Assembly: GCA_963747835.1 (NCBI GenBank)
Contig: CAVVGO010000003.1
Span: 1 to 64,000, forward strand
From: JAJPKK01 sp963747835
GTDB taxonomy: Bacteria > Pseudomonadota > Alphaproteobacteria > Rhizobiales > Xanthobacteraceae
DNA: 64,000 nucleotides
Reading direction: 5' to 3'
The translations under genes were made by a program, and so were the position numbers. A model generated the notes under the pieces. That model did not search any database and had not been told where the DNA came from. It was given only the letters and a program-made list of their open reading frames with translations. Of this stretch, positions 16,994-25,088 are shown piece after piece; positions within the stretch are counted from its first letter, which is position 1, and every line of letters begins with the position of its first letter.

Positions 16994-17671
16994 TTATCGC
17001 CGCACCCGAAGCCTGCGGGCCAGGAATTCGCCGCCGTGGCGCAGGCCCTCCTCATCGATGCCGTGGCCAATGCCGGCGGACATGTGCCATTCGGTCGGGA
17101 TTTCGAGGGCAGCGAGGTATTGGGCGGACAGGAACAGGGCCTGGGACGGGATCAGGTCATCGCGGTCGCCATGGATCAGCAGGATCGGGGGGCGTGCCTT
17201 GATCTCGTTCTTGACGGCCTCCGGCCCGGCCCCGTCCGGCAGCACGAGCAGCCCCGAATAGCCGACGATCGCGGCCGGCGCCGCGGCGCGCCGAAGCCCA
17301 ACATGCAGCGCCATCATGGTGCCCTGGCTGAAGCCTACCAGGGCAAGCGCGCCGGGCGGCAGATTGTTGCGCCGGAGTTCCTCGTCGATGAAATGCTCCA
17401 GCACCGGGGCCGCCTTGTTGACGCCGATCCAGCGTTCGTTCTTGTCCCGGAACGTAAGAGGAAACCACTGCCGGCCGGTCGGCGTCTGGGCGGACCGTTC
17501 GGGCGCGTGGGGAGACACGAAAGCGGCGTCGGGCAACAAATTCTGCCAGGCGCGGCCAAGCTCGATGAGGTCGTTGCCGTCGGCGCCGTAGCCGTGGAGG
17601 AACACGACGAGTTGCCGCGCCGGCCCGCGCGAGCGCGGCGCAAGCCGCGGGCCGGTGAGTTCTGCCGCCAT
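16994..17671 (-). CDS. Phospholipase/carboxylesterase (alpha/beta hydrolase)
   Basis: 225 aa. Dienelactone-hydrolase/carboxylesterase-like fold: oxyanion region VVFLHGYGADGNDLIELG, nucleophile elbow LVGFSQGTMMAL (Ser about residue 114), acid in LLIHGDRDDLIPSQ, and base in SAGIGHGIDEEGLRH. All of the triad is present. There is no signal peptide, so it is cytosolic. It lies 11 bp downstream of the AlkA-like gene on the same strand, so they are probably co-transcribed. The substrate is probably a short-chain ester or lysophospholipid. Confidence 0.9.
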   Translation of the reverse strand: MAAELTGPRLAPRSRGPARQLVVFLHGYGADGNDLIELGRAWQNLLPDAAFVSPHAPERSAQTPTGRQWFPLTFRDKNERWIGVNKAAPVLEHFIDEELRRNNLPPGALALVGFSQGTMMALHVGLRRAAAPAAIVGYSGLLVLPDGAGPEAVKNEIKARPPILLIHGDRDDLIPSQALFLSAQYLAALEIPTEWHMSAGIGHGIDEEGLRHGGEFLARRLRVRR

Positions 17672-17682
17672 CCGTCCTCCGC

Positions 17683-18387
17683 CTAATCGGTCGCCTGAAC
17701 CGGCACCACGTCGCGTTGCTTCACGGCCTTATAGTAGGACCACAGCAGCCGCGCCGCCACTCCGCGCCAGGGTCGCCACGGTTCCGCGAGCGCCGCCATC
17801 TCCTTCACGGAGGGTCGCGCCGGCAAAGCGAAAGCAAGCCGGGCCGCCTCCTGCAGGGCGAGATCGCCGGCTGGCCACGCATCGGGATGCCCAAGGCAGA
17901 ACAGCAGGTAAATGTCGGCGGTCCAAGGGCCGATGCCGTGAATGGCGCACAGCGCCTGATGGGCGGCATCGGCCGGCATGGCGGGCAGTGCGTCGCAATC
18001 GAGCACGCCGCCGGCGACAGCCTTGGCGATCTCCTTGAGGGCACGGATTTTCGGCGCCGACAGTCCGAGCCGCGCGAGCCGGTCCGCGCGCGCCCGGATT
18101 ATGGCCTGCGGGGTGAACGGATCGTAGGCGGCCGCGACTCGGCCCCAGATCGCGCCGGCGCTCGCAGTCGACAATTGCTGCGCCACCACAATTCCGGCGA
18201 GCCCGGCAAATCCGCCGGGCCGGCGCCGCAGCGGCGGAATGCCGCTAATCGCCACCACAGCGGCAAGCCGTGGATCGGCCGCAATCAGCGCGTCAAGACC
18301 AGCGGCGATATCGCGTTCCGTTTCGATGCGCTCGGGCACCGCTGTTTCGCGTCGGACTTTGCGGCGGGGGCTGGAAATTGTGGCCAT
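17683..18387 (-). CDS. DNA-3-methyladenine glycosylase (AlkA-like, HhH-GPD)
   Basis: 234 aa from the ATG at 18387. The helix-hairpin-helix motif is CAIHGIGPWTADIYLLFCLG, followed by the catalytic aspartate in WPAGDLALQEAARLAF. This is the HhH-GPD arrangement of AlkA-type base-excision glycosylases. No iron-sulfur cysteines follow, in keeping with AlkA rather than EndoIII. It removes alkylated purines from DNA. It is divergent from gluQRS across about 45 bp and upstream of a carboxylesterase gene. Confidence 0.9.
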   Translation of the reverse strand: MATISSPRRKVRRETAVPERIETERDIAAGLDALIAADPRLAAVVAISGIPPLRRRPGGFAGLAGIVVAQQLSTASAGAIWGRVAAAYDPFTPQAIIRARADRLARLGLSAPKIRALKEIAKAVAGGVLDCDALPAMPADAAHQALCAIHGIGPWTADIYLLFCLGHPDAWPAGDLALQEAARLAFALPARPSVKEMAALAEPWRPWRGVAARLLWSYYKAVKQRDVVPVQATD

Positions 18388-18431
18388 GGTGAGTTGATGA
18401 TCTACCACGTTCCGCCTCCGGGGAGGTATGC

Positions 18432-19352
18432 GTGACGGCACCGACGTTCCGTTTCGCACCGAGCCCCAACGGCTACCTGCATCTTGGCCACGCGTTGTCG
18501 GCGGCGCTCAATTTTGACGTGGCGCGCCGCGAAAACGGGCAATTCCTGCTGCGCATCGAAGACATCGACCAAACCCGCTGCCGCCCCGAATATGAAGACG
18601 CGATCTACCAGGATCTCGCGTGGCTTGGGCTCGCCTGGGAGTCTCCGGTGCGCCGCCAGTCCGACCATCTCGACGTCTACCAGGCGGCAATCGGCGTGCT
18701 CGAAGCCATCGGGGTCGTCTATGCGAGTTTCGAAAGCCGCGCGGAGATCGCCCGGCTGGTGGCCGCCCGCGAGCGCGCCGGACCGTGGCCGCGCGATCCC
18801 GACGGCGTCCCGCTTTATCCGGGCGACGGCAAGCACCTATCCCTGGTCGAGCGGGTGCGGCGCGTCGATGCCGGCGACCCCTACGCCCTGCGCCTCGATA
18901 TGGCTCTCGCAATCGAGCTTGCCGCCGACCACGCCGGCGCTCCGCTGACCTGGGCCGAGACGGGCGAAGGTCCCCGCCGGGAGACCGGCACTATCGCGGC
19001 CGACCCTGCCGCATGGGGTGACGTCGTTCTGGCGCGCAAGGACGTACCGGGGAGCTATCATCTTTCCGTGGTGGTCGATGACGCCCTCCAGGACATCACC
19101 CATGTGGTGCGCGGCCAGGATCTGTTTGCGGCCACGAGCCTGCATCGTCTGCTCCAGCTGCTTCTCGACTTTCCACCGCCGATCTATCATCACCATGGGC
19201 TGATCCGCGATTCGGACGGTCGCAAACTGTCCAAGACGACGGCCGCGACCGGGCTGCGGGAGTTGCGGACCGCCGGCATGGCGCCCGGCGACATCATGCG
19301 CATGATCGGGCTCGACATTGGGCCGCGCCCCGCCGGAATAGCGCCGCGATAG
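18432..19352 (+). CDS. gluQ: Glutamyl-Q tRNA(Asp) synthetase
   Basis: 306 aa from a GTG start. A truncated glutamyl-tRNA synthetase catalytic domain that attaches glutamate to queuosine-34 of tRNA-Asp. Class I signatures are present: FAPSPNGYLHLGHALSA (HIGH-like, residues 17-20) and DGRKLSKTTAAT (KMSKS-like). The usual zinc-binding Cys-x-Cys after the second strand is replaced by YASFESR, so this enzyme lacks the Cys ligands seen in E. coli YadB. The anticodon-binding domain is absent, as expected for the family. Confidence 0.94.
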   Translation: MTAPTFRFAPSPNGYLHLGHALSAALNFDVARRENGQFLLRIEDIDQTRCRPEYEDAIYQDLAWLGLAWESPVRRQSDHLDVYQAAIGVLEAIGVVYASFESRAEIARLVAARERAGPWPRDPDGVPLYPGDGKHLSLVERVRRVDAGDPYALRLDMALAIELAADHAGAPLTWAETGEGPRRETGTIAADPAAWGDVVLARKDVPGSYHLSVVVDDALQDITHVVRGQDLFAATSLHRLLQLLLDFPPPIYHHHGLIRDSDGRKLSKTTAATGLRELRTAGMAPGDIMRMIGLDIGPRPAGIAPR

Positions 19353-19399
19353 TTGCGGCCTGCGCTTCGTGCCATGTTGCAGGCCACGCAGAGGGGTTT

Positions 19400-20734
19400 A
19401 TGGCCAGGATTGCGGATAGCAAGACAGCGTCGAAGCGCCCGGTCCCCAAGGGCCGCGCTGCCCCGCGCCACGGTGCCAAGCCGACGTCGAAGCCCGCTTC
19501 GAAGGCCGCGGCCAAGCTGGCATCGAGGCTCGCATCGAAGCCGGTGTCGAAGCGCGACGCCGGCGCGGATTCGAACGCCGTCGAAGCCGTGCTTGCCGCG
19601 TTCGCTCACGATATCCGCACGCCCCTCACCGGTATTCTGGCACTTGGCGACCTCCTCGCCACGTCCGGGCTCGCGGAGCGGGAACGGCTCTGGGTCGCGT
19701 CCATCAAGGACGCGGCCGAGCATCTTGCGGAGCTGACCACGCTGATCGTTGAAGGCGCCCGCGCCGGAGCCGGGCGGCTGCCGTCGCGAAACGAGATTTT
19801 CGATCTGCCTCGGCTCGCCGCTGCCGTCGCGGCCTCGTTGGCGGCGCGGGCGGAAGCCAAGAACCTTGCCTGCGAGACCGGCATCGCCGCCGGATTGCCG
19901 CAGCATGTAGCCGGCGATCCGACTCAATTGCGCACCGCGTTGGAAAACCTGATCGCCAATGCGGTGAAATTCACGGAGCAAGGCAAGGTCGGGCTCACGG
20001 TCGGGGCCGCGCCGCGTGCGCGCGGCAAGCTGCTGCTGACGTTCGCAATCGCCGACAGCGGCATCGGCATGAGCGCTGCCGAAATCCGGCGATTGTTCCG
20101 CCCGTTTGCGCAGGCGAACCGCGATATCATGCAGAAATTCGGCGGTGCCGGCCTCGGCCTCGTTCAGGTGCGGCGCCTCGCCAAGGCTATGCACGGCGAT
20201 CTCAAGGTCGAAAGCACGCCCGGCCGCGGCTCGACCTTCAGTCTGTCGGTTATCGTCGATCGCGCCGCGCCGGACGATAGCGCCAAGCAAGAGCTCGGCA
20301 CGGGCATCAGCCGCGCCGTCGTCGCCATCCAAGTCCTGTGCGTCGAAGACAATCCGTTCGGCCGGGTGGTGATGAACGCCATTCTCGGTGAACTCGGCCA
20401 CCGGGTCGATTTTGCCGGAAGCGGCGAATCTGCGGTCGAAGCGGTCGCGCACGGCGCCTATGACGCGGTGCTGATGGACATCACCCTCGCCGGTATCGAC
20501 GGCTTCGAGGCCACACGGCGCATCCGGGCGCTACCGGGCCTGGCCGCTCAGGTGCCGGTGATCGGCACCTCGGGTCGTTCCGAGCCGGCCGATATCGCCG
20601 CCGCGCGGGTTGCCGGCATGCAGGCCTACCTCACCAAGCCCCTCAGCCCTCGCGTGCTGGCGGAGACGCTCGCCAAAGTCCGGAAGGGGAGCGCTGGAGA
20701 GCGTGATGAGCCCATAACGACGGACCGCCTTTGA
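19400..20734 (+). CDS. Soluble hybrid histidine kinase/response regulator with basic N-terminal tail
   Basis: 444 aa. Residues 1-55 form a Lys/Ala/Ser tail (KPASKAAAKLASRLASKPVS). Then come the H-box FAHDIRTPLTGIL (His70), the N-box ENLIANAVKF, G1 DSGIGMS and G2 GGAGLGLVQV of the ATPase. A C-terminal receiver follows, with CVEDNPFG, phosphoacceptor Asp360 in VLMDITLAG, and YLTKP. There is no membrane span, PAS or GAF domain, so signal input must come from a partner or from the tail, which resembles histone H1-like DNA-binding repeats. The gene follows gluQRS by 47 bp on the same strand. The REC domain lacks an output domain. Confidence 0.92.
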   Translation: MARIADSKTASKRPVPKGRAAPRHGAKPTSKPASKAAAKLASRLASKPVSKRDAGADSNAVEAVLAAFAHDIRTPLTGILALGDLLATSGLAERERLWVASIKDAAEHLAELTTLIVEGARAGAGRLPSRNEIFDLPRLAAAVAASLAARAEAKNLACETGIAAGLPQHVAGDPTQLRTALENLIANAVKFTEQGKVGLTVGAAPRARGKLLLTFAIADSGIGMSAAEIRRLFRPFAQANRDIMQKFGGAGLGLVQVRRLAKAMHGDLKVESTPGRGSTFSLSVIVDRAAPDDSAKQELGTGISRAVVAIQVLCVEDNPFGRVVMNAILGELGHRVDFAGSGESAVEAVAHGAYDAVLMDITLAGIDGFEATRRIRALPGLAAQVPVIGTSGRSEPADIAAARVAGMQAYLTKPLSPRVLAETLAKVRKGSAGERDEPITTDRL

Positions 20735-20746
20735 CGCAGCCTGGCG

Positions 20747-21355
20747 TCATGCTCCCTCGGACTCTCGTTGCGCCCACGCCATCGCGTGCTCAATCCGGTC
20801 ATTCCCCCAGAACAATTCGCCTGACGCGGTCGTGAAGCTCGGGGCCCCGAAGATGCCGCGGGATTGCGCCTCGTCGGTCGCGGCGCGCAGCGCGGCTTTG
20901 GTCGCGGGCGCATCCGCGGCGGCGAGTGCGTGTTCGCCGTCCGGGATGTCGCTCACGATGGCGGCGAGCACGCGGCGGTCGGCGATCGAGCGGCCTTCGG
21001 TGAATTGGGCACGATAGACCGCTCGGGAAAAATTGGGGCGCGACGTGTCCGGCAACGCGGTCGCGATCCTCGAGGCCAACAGGCTATTCTGCGGGAACGG
21101 GTCCGGCTGCACCAGCTTCGGCAGACCCATGAGGGCGCATTGACGTTCGATGTCCCGCCACATGTTACGACCCTTGGCCGGGAAGAAATTGAACGGGGAC
21201 GTCGTCCAGCCCTGAGCGACAAAGATCGGTCCGAGCAGAAACGCCCGCCACGTCACCACGACGCCGGCCGCTCCGGCGACCGCGTCGATGCGCTCGGCCG
21301 CAAGCCAGGAATACGTCGAGGCGAACTCATACCAAAAGGTCAGCGACGGTTTCAT
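20747..21355 (-). CDS. 2-hydroxychromene-2-carboxylate isomerase (DsbA-like thioredoxin fold)
   Basis: 202 aa. The N-terminal FWYEFASTYSWLAAERI holds the conserved Ser region of HCCA isomerase/kappa-class GST proteins rather than a CxxC. Also seen are FLLGPIFVAQGW, FPAKGRNMWRDI and SRGIFGAPSFTTASGELFWG. The reaction in naphthalene degradation is glutathione-dependent isomerisation of 2-hydroxychromene-2-carboxylate, but most chromosomal copies have unknown substrates. It follows the alpha/beta hydrolase gene by 15 bp, so they probably form an operon. Confidence 0.9.
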   Translation of the reverse strand: MKPSLTFWYEFASTYSWLAAERIDAVAGAAGVVVTWRAFLLGPIFVAQGWTTSPFNFFPAKGRNMWRDIERQCALMGLPKLVQPDPFPQNSLLASRIATALPDTSRPNFSRAVYRAQFTEGRSIADRRVLAAIVSDIPDGEHALAAADAPATKAALRAATDEAQSRGIFGAPSFTTASGELFWGNDRIEHAMAWAQRESEGA

Positions 21356-21370
21356 GCCGCGGACCCAGCG

Positions 21371-22201
21371 TCAGGAACCCGGCACCAATTCTATCAGGCG
21401 GCCCACCATGGCGCTGTCGGGATCGGTGAGCGGGTCGAGCACGCTGAAGTGGTTGGTGCCGGCGATCTCCTCATAGCGTGTCGTGACGCCGGCCTCGCCC
21501 CAGGCGTCCGCGATGGCATGGCCCTGGCGCAGGAATTCGTTCGATTCGAGCGCGCCCACCACGGCATCCAGCACACGGCCGCGCGGCGGCTGCCACAGCA
21601 CCGGCGAGAGCCTGCGGGCTTCCTCCTCATCCAGTCGAAAATCCCGGTTCATGGCAATCTCCACCAGCGGCACGAGGTCGAACACACCGGAAATCGCATA
21701 GCCGGCCGGCACGAGATCGGCGGGTGCCGTACCGTCGAGGGCGCGCCAGTCGGTTGCCATCATGGCGGCGGTGAGATGGCCGCCGGCCGAATGACCGAGC
21801 ACAAGCATGCGTCTGCCGTAGCGGCGCCACAGATACACCAGCGCCCGGCGCATCTCGTCGATGATGTCGGCAATGCGCACCTGCGGGCACAGATTGTAGC
21901 CCGGGAGGGCGACGCTGACGCCGTGGTCGTTGAGGCCCGCCGCCATGTGGCTGAACAGGCCGGGCTCGAAGTTGCGCCACCAGCCGCCATGGATAAAGAC
22001 CGCGAGCGATGCGTCGGGCGCGGCCATGAATACGTCGATGACCTCCCGCGGCGTTGCGCCGTAGCTCATCCGGGCCTGGCGCGAGGCGGCGATCCGCGCC
22101 CGGTAGGCTTCGGAGTTTTTCGCCCACTGGGCAAAAATCTGCGGATGCTCGGGCACCCGCGCACGATTGTCATATTCGGTTTCGTAGTCGACTTTGGCCA
22201 T
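21371..22201 (-). CDS. Alpha/beta hydrolase (esterase/kynurenine-formamidase-like)
   Basis: 276 aa from the ATG at 22201 after AGGAGG. Motifs: VFIHGGWWRNFEPG (oxyanion HGGxW), nucleophile elbow LVLGHSAGGHLTAAM, and His in GTNHFSVLDPL. The HGGWW plus GHSAGGHL combination resembles arylformamidases that hydrolyse N-formylkynurenine, although generic carboxylesterases share it. No signal peptide. Upstream of and co-directional with the HCCA-isomerase-like gene. Confidence 0.88.
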   Translation of the reverse strand: MAKVDYETEYDNRARVPEHPQIFAQWAKNSEAYRARIAASRQARMSYGATPREVIDVFMAAPDASLAVFIHGGWWRNFEPGLFSHMAAGLNDHGVSVALPGYNLCPQVRIADIIDEMRRALVYLWRRYGRRMLVLGHSAGGHLTAAMMATDWRALDGTAPADLVPAGYAISGVFDLVPLVEIAMNRDFRLDEEEARRLSPVLWQPPRGRVLDAVVGALESNEFLRQGHAIADAWGEAGVTTRYEEIAGTNHFSVLDPLTDPDSAMVGRLIELVPGS

Positions 22202-22333
22202 GGCGGCGCCCTCCTTCGGGCCAGAGTGCGTCAAGGCGGGGCGCCCGGCAAGCTATCTTGCCCGCCCCGGCACGACGTGGAATCCTGATATGGAAAATCT
22301 CGCTCACATAGTTTGACGCGGAAAACTTGATCC

Positions 22334-22816
22334 ATGTCGCTCGCCGCCTCGCCCACGATCCCGCTCGACCGGCGTCAGTCGCAAACCGCGCTCACGGTTG
22401 CGCGCGGGACCCAGCGCCTCCTGTTGGCGCTGGGCTTGTCTTGCGTCGGGGAACTCCCGCTGCTGTCGGGACGTCGCGCCGACCTGCTGGCGCTCGGGGG
22501 TGACGGCGAAATCTGGATCGTGGAGATCAAGTCGTCGGTCGAAGATTTTCGCGCCGATCAGAAATGGAGCGATTACCGGTTGCACTGCGATCGTCTGTTC
22601 TTCGCGACCGCGGAGCATGTACCGCTCGACATTTTCCCGCTCGATGCCGGGCTCATCCTCGCCGACAGCTACGGCGCGGAACTCGTGCGCGAGGCGCCGC
22701 GGCATCGGCTCCATGCCGCGACCCGCAAGAGCGTCACGCTAGCCTTCGCCCGCGCCGCCGCCGTTCGCCTGCAGGCGCTGTCCGATCCACAAGGGCCCTA
22801 CGGCAACGAGATCTGA
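22334..22816 (+). CDS. mmcB: MmcB family DNA repair protein
   Basis: 160 aa. A small PD-(D/E)xK-fold protein: RRADLLALGGDGEIWIVEIK supplies the Asp and the ExK catalytic residues, followed by SSVEDFRADQKWSDY. MmcB was identified in Caulobacter as an SOS/mitomycin-linked repair factor and is conserved across alphaproteobacteria. A TTGACG followed by ACTTGATCC lies in the 40 bases before the ATG, but I cannot assign a LexA box with confidence. Confidence 0.9.
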   Translation: MSLAASPTIPLDRRQSQTALTVARGTQRLLLALGLSCVGELPLLSGRRADLLALGGDGEIWIVEIKSSVEDFRADQKWSDYRLHCDRLFFATAEHVPLDIFPLDAGLILADSYGAELVREAPRHRLHAATRKSVTLAFARAAAVRLQALSDPQGPYGNEI

Positions 22817-22832
22817 GGCCGGCGACCGATGG

Positions 22833-23804
22833 TCATTTGCAGCCGTTCGACACGAAGGTCAGCAGCGGGTTGAACTCCGCGGCCGTCAGATAGGCCGCCA
22901 TTTCGGCGCCCGGAAAACTCGCGTTGCTGAACGACGTCACGGCGATCAGGTTGTTCTGGTTGGCGCCTTCATTGGTGTTGAAATTGGTGATCCAGGCGCC
23001 GCCGCTGGTGCCGTTGGTGAGATCGGTGATTGACTGCCAGTGGACCACCAGGTTTGGGAACGATTGCTGGAACATCGGAATCGCATCGGCAAAGAACACG
23101 ATGCCGTGCGATTGCTGGACGATCTTGCCGTCGAGAATGTCGCCGGCGTAGCCGACCCGGGTCGACCCCGTCCAATTGCTCTTCCAGTCGAGCAGATACG
23201 GCATCACGCCGGTCGGACTGTTGTCGTCCACCAGAATCATCGCGAAGTCATGTTGGGCGGCGGTCAGGAACGCGATGTTCTGCTGGTCCGCCGTCATGGT
23301 TTTGTAGTTCGCCGGATAGGTCCATTGCGGACTGGCGGCTCCGCACTTGGTCTTGAACGTGTGGGAGCCTTCGCCGTTCTGATATTGGAGAATGAAATAC
23401 TGCTTGGTCAGGTCGTACCACGGGCCGGTGGGATTACCGGGCAAATCCTTGAGGCAATGGCCCGCGGTGAGAACGACGTTCGGCTTGATGAATTGACCGG
23501 TGCATTCGACGACGGCGTTGGGACTGCTTTGCGTCGGCGTCGGATTGATCAGCATGCCGACCCATTTGAGCGGCGCGACGCTTGGGTTGCCGGTGCTGAC
23601 CGGCCTGGCGATCTGAGCGAGGCGGACCGCGTCGCGTCGTTGAATTGGCAGGCCGTTCGGCGCGAGGATCACGTCTCGCGGGATTGTGGGAGCCGCCGCG
23701 AATGGGTTATTCCTGGCTGGACCCGACCCGACGACGTCCGCCTGAATCGCACTGACGCCGGCAACGCCCGCGATACACGCAATAGCAAAGTAGAATATGC
23801 GCAT
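22833..23804 (-). CDS. Trypsin-like serine peptidase, secreted
   Basis: 323 aa. The signal peptide is MRIFYFAIACIAGVAGVSA. Chymotrypsin-fold landmarks: VLTAGHCLKD (His), QHDFAMILVDD (Asp) and TNGTSGGAWITNF (Ser). The pro-region (about residues 25-85) is Pro/Ala-rich. Cysteines near ECTGQF, AGHCL, TKCGAA and the C-terminal SNGCK could form two disulfides. It is likely periplasmic or secreted and related to glutamyl-endopeptidase-like bacterial proteases. A monocistronic gene convergent with mmcB. Confidence 0.88.
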   Translation of the reverse strand: MRIFYFAIACIAGVAGVSAIQADVVGSGPARNNPFAAAPTIPRDVILAPNGLPIQRRDAVRLAQIARPVSTGNPSVAPLKWVGMLINPTPTQSSPNAVVECTGQFIKPNVVLTAGHCLKDLPGNPTGPWYDLTKQYFILQYQNGEGSHTFKTKCGAASPQWTYPANYKTMTADQQNIAFLTAAQHDFAMILVDDNSPTGVMPYLLDWKSNWTGSTRVGYAGDILDGKIVQQSHGIVFFADAIPMFQQSFPNLVVHWQSITDLTNGTSGGAWITNFNTNEGANQNNLIAVTSFSNASFPGAEMAAYLTAAEFNPLLTFVSNGCK

Positions 23805-23969
23805 TCACGCCCCCTTGATTGCGCTGATCACTTTCGATGATATCAGGACTGCCCGGATCGACGGAAGTTCAAATTGGACAATGGGCTTGAGGCGCCGCAG
23901 AGCGGCGTGAGCGCCGCGATGCAGCCGGCATCACATTGCGGAAGTGCCAAGTCGAGGAGGGTGCGCACC

Positions 23970-24440
23970 ATGAAGATTGCAGCACGCGGCGTCGCGGCGC
24001 GGGTGTCGTCGCTCGTCATTGTGGCGCTGGCGTTGATTGTGGCGACGGCGTTCGCGCAGACACCGGGAAAATCGATCAAGGACCAGTTGGTGGGCCACTG
24101 GCAGCTCGTCGCGGCCGATTTAGGCGGCACCGAGCCATACGGCGCTAAGCCGCAAGGCTCGATGTTCCTCGATGCCGACGGTCACTATTCGGTCATCGTG
24201 CTCAGCGGGGGTGAGGCGAAGAACGTCGCCTACTTCGGCACCTATGCGATCAATGATGCGGACAGTTCGATGACGTTCCGCATCGACGGCAGTACCAATG
24301 CGACCGCCGACGGGCGCGACATGAAGCGACTTGTCACACTCAGCGGTGACCAATTGATCACCGACACCCCGCCATCGGCTGGTCGCCGTGGCACCGTCAA
24401 GCTGACCTGGAAACGGTCGCAACCGGCGTCCCCAAAATAG
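23970..24440 (+). CDS. Lipocalin-like domain exported protein
   Basis: 156 aa from the ATG at 23970, preceded by GGAGGG. A signal peptide (VSSLVIVALALIVATAFA) is followed by KDQLVGHWQLVAADL and GSMFLDADGHYSVIV, the beginning of a lipocalin-like beta-barrel (Lipocalin_5). FGTYAINDADSSMTFRIDG and a C-terminal KLTWKR strand complete it. Ligand and role are unknown. The gene lies alone between the divergent protease and the convergent regA. Confidence 0.85.
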   Translation: MKIAARGVAARVSSLVIVALALIVATAFAQTPGKSIKDQLVGHWQLVAADLGGTEPYGAKPQGSMFLDADGHYSVIVLSGGEAKNVAYFGTYAINDADSSMTFRIDGSTNATADGRDMKRLVTLSGDQLITDTPPSAGRRGTVKLTWKRSQPASPK

Positions 24441-24478
24441 GGCCGCCACGAAAAATCCAATGTCAGGACAGTGTGAGA

Positions 24479-25030
24479 CTATTTCGGAGCGCGCTTTGCG
24501 AGAATTCGCTGCAGGGTCCGACGGTGCATGTTGAGGCGGCGCGCCGTCTCGGAGACGTTGCGCCCGCACAATTCATAAATACGCTGAATGTGCTCCCAGC
24601 GGACCCGGTCGGCCGACATCGGATTGGCCGGCGGTTCGGCCTTGTGGCCATCGAGCGCCAGCAGGGCCGCCGCAACATCGTCCGCATCTGCGGGCTTCGA
24701 CATATAGTCGACGGCGCCGAGCTTCACGGCGGTCACGGCGGTTGCGATATTGCCGTAGCCGGTGAGCACGATGCCGCGCGCCTCCGGGCGGCGCTGCTTG
24801 AGCGCCGAGATCACATCGAGGCCGCTGCCGTCACCGAGCCGCATATCAACCACCGCAAACGCGGGCGCCGCCCGTTCGACGTGGGTGAGACCGTCCGCGA
24901 CCGTCTCGGCGGTGGTCACGGTAAAGCCACGCCCTTCCATGGCGCGGGCCAATCGTTGGAGGAATGATTTATCATCTTCGACGATGAGAAGGGTGCGTTC
25001 ACCCGGGATCGCAGCGAGGGTATCCGTCAT
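24479..25030 (-). CDS. regA: Redox response regulator RegA/ActR/PrrA
   Basis: 183 aa, exactly the family length. Receiver: LLIVEDDKSFLQRL, phosphoacceptor in AVVDMRLGDGSG, and YMSKPAD. A Pro-rich hinge (EPPANPMSADRVRWEH) precedes the Fis-type HTH NVSETARRLNMHRRTLQRIL, almost invariant in this family. It controls energy-generating, CO2- and N2-fixation genes in response to redox state. It is directly downstream of its sensor gene, with a 58-bp gap. Confidence 0.95.
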   Translation of the reverse strand: MTDTLAAIPGERTLLIVEDDKSFLQRLARAMEGRGFTVTTAETVADGLTHVERAAPAFAVVDMRLGDGSGLDVISALKQRRPEARGIVLTGYGNIATAVTAVKLGAVDYMSKPADADDVAAALLALDGHKAEPPANPMSADRVRWEHIQRIYELCGRNVSETARRLNMHRRTLQRILAKRAPK

Positions 25031-25088
25031 TGGAACGAACCTCAGTTGATAACCGATACGCCGCCCTCATGGTTTCACAAATATGCCA

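Noticed and set aside
19190..20452. 420-codon minus-strand open frame over gluQRS end and the hybrid kinase
   Set aside because: Antisense to two recognised genes; no motif.
20864..22288. 474-codon plus-strand open frame over the isomerase and hydrolase genes
   Set aside because: It spans two minus-strand genes with intact catalytic motifs; a shadow frame.
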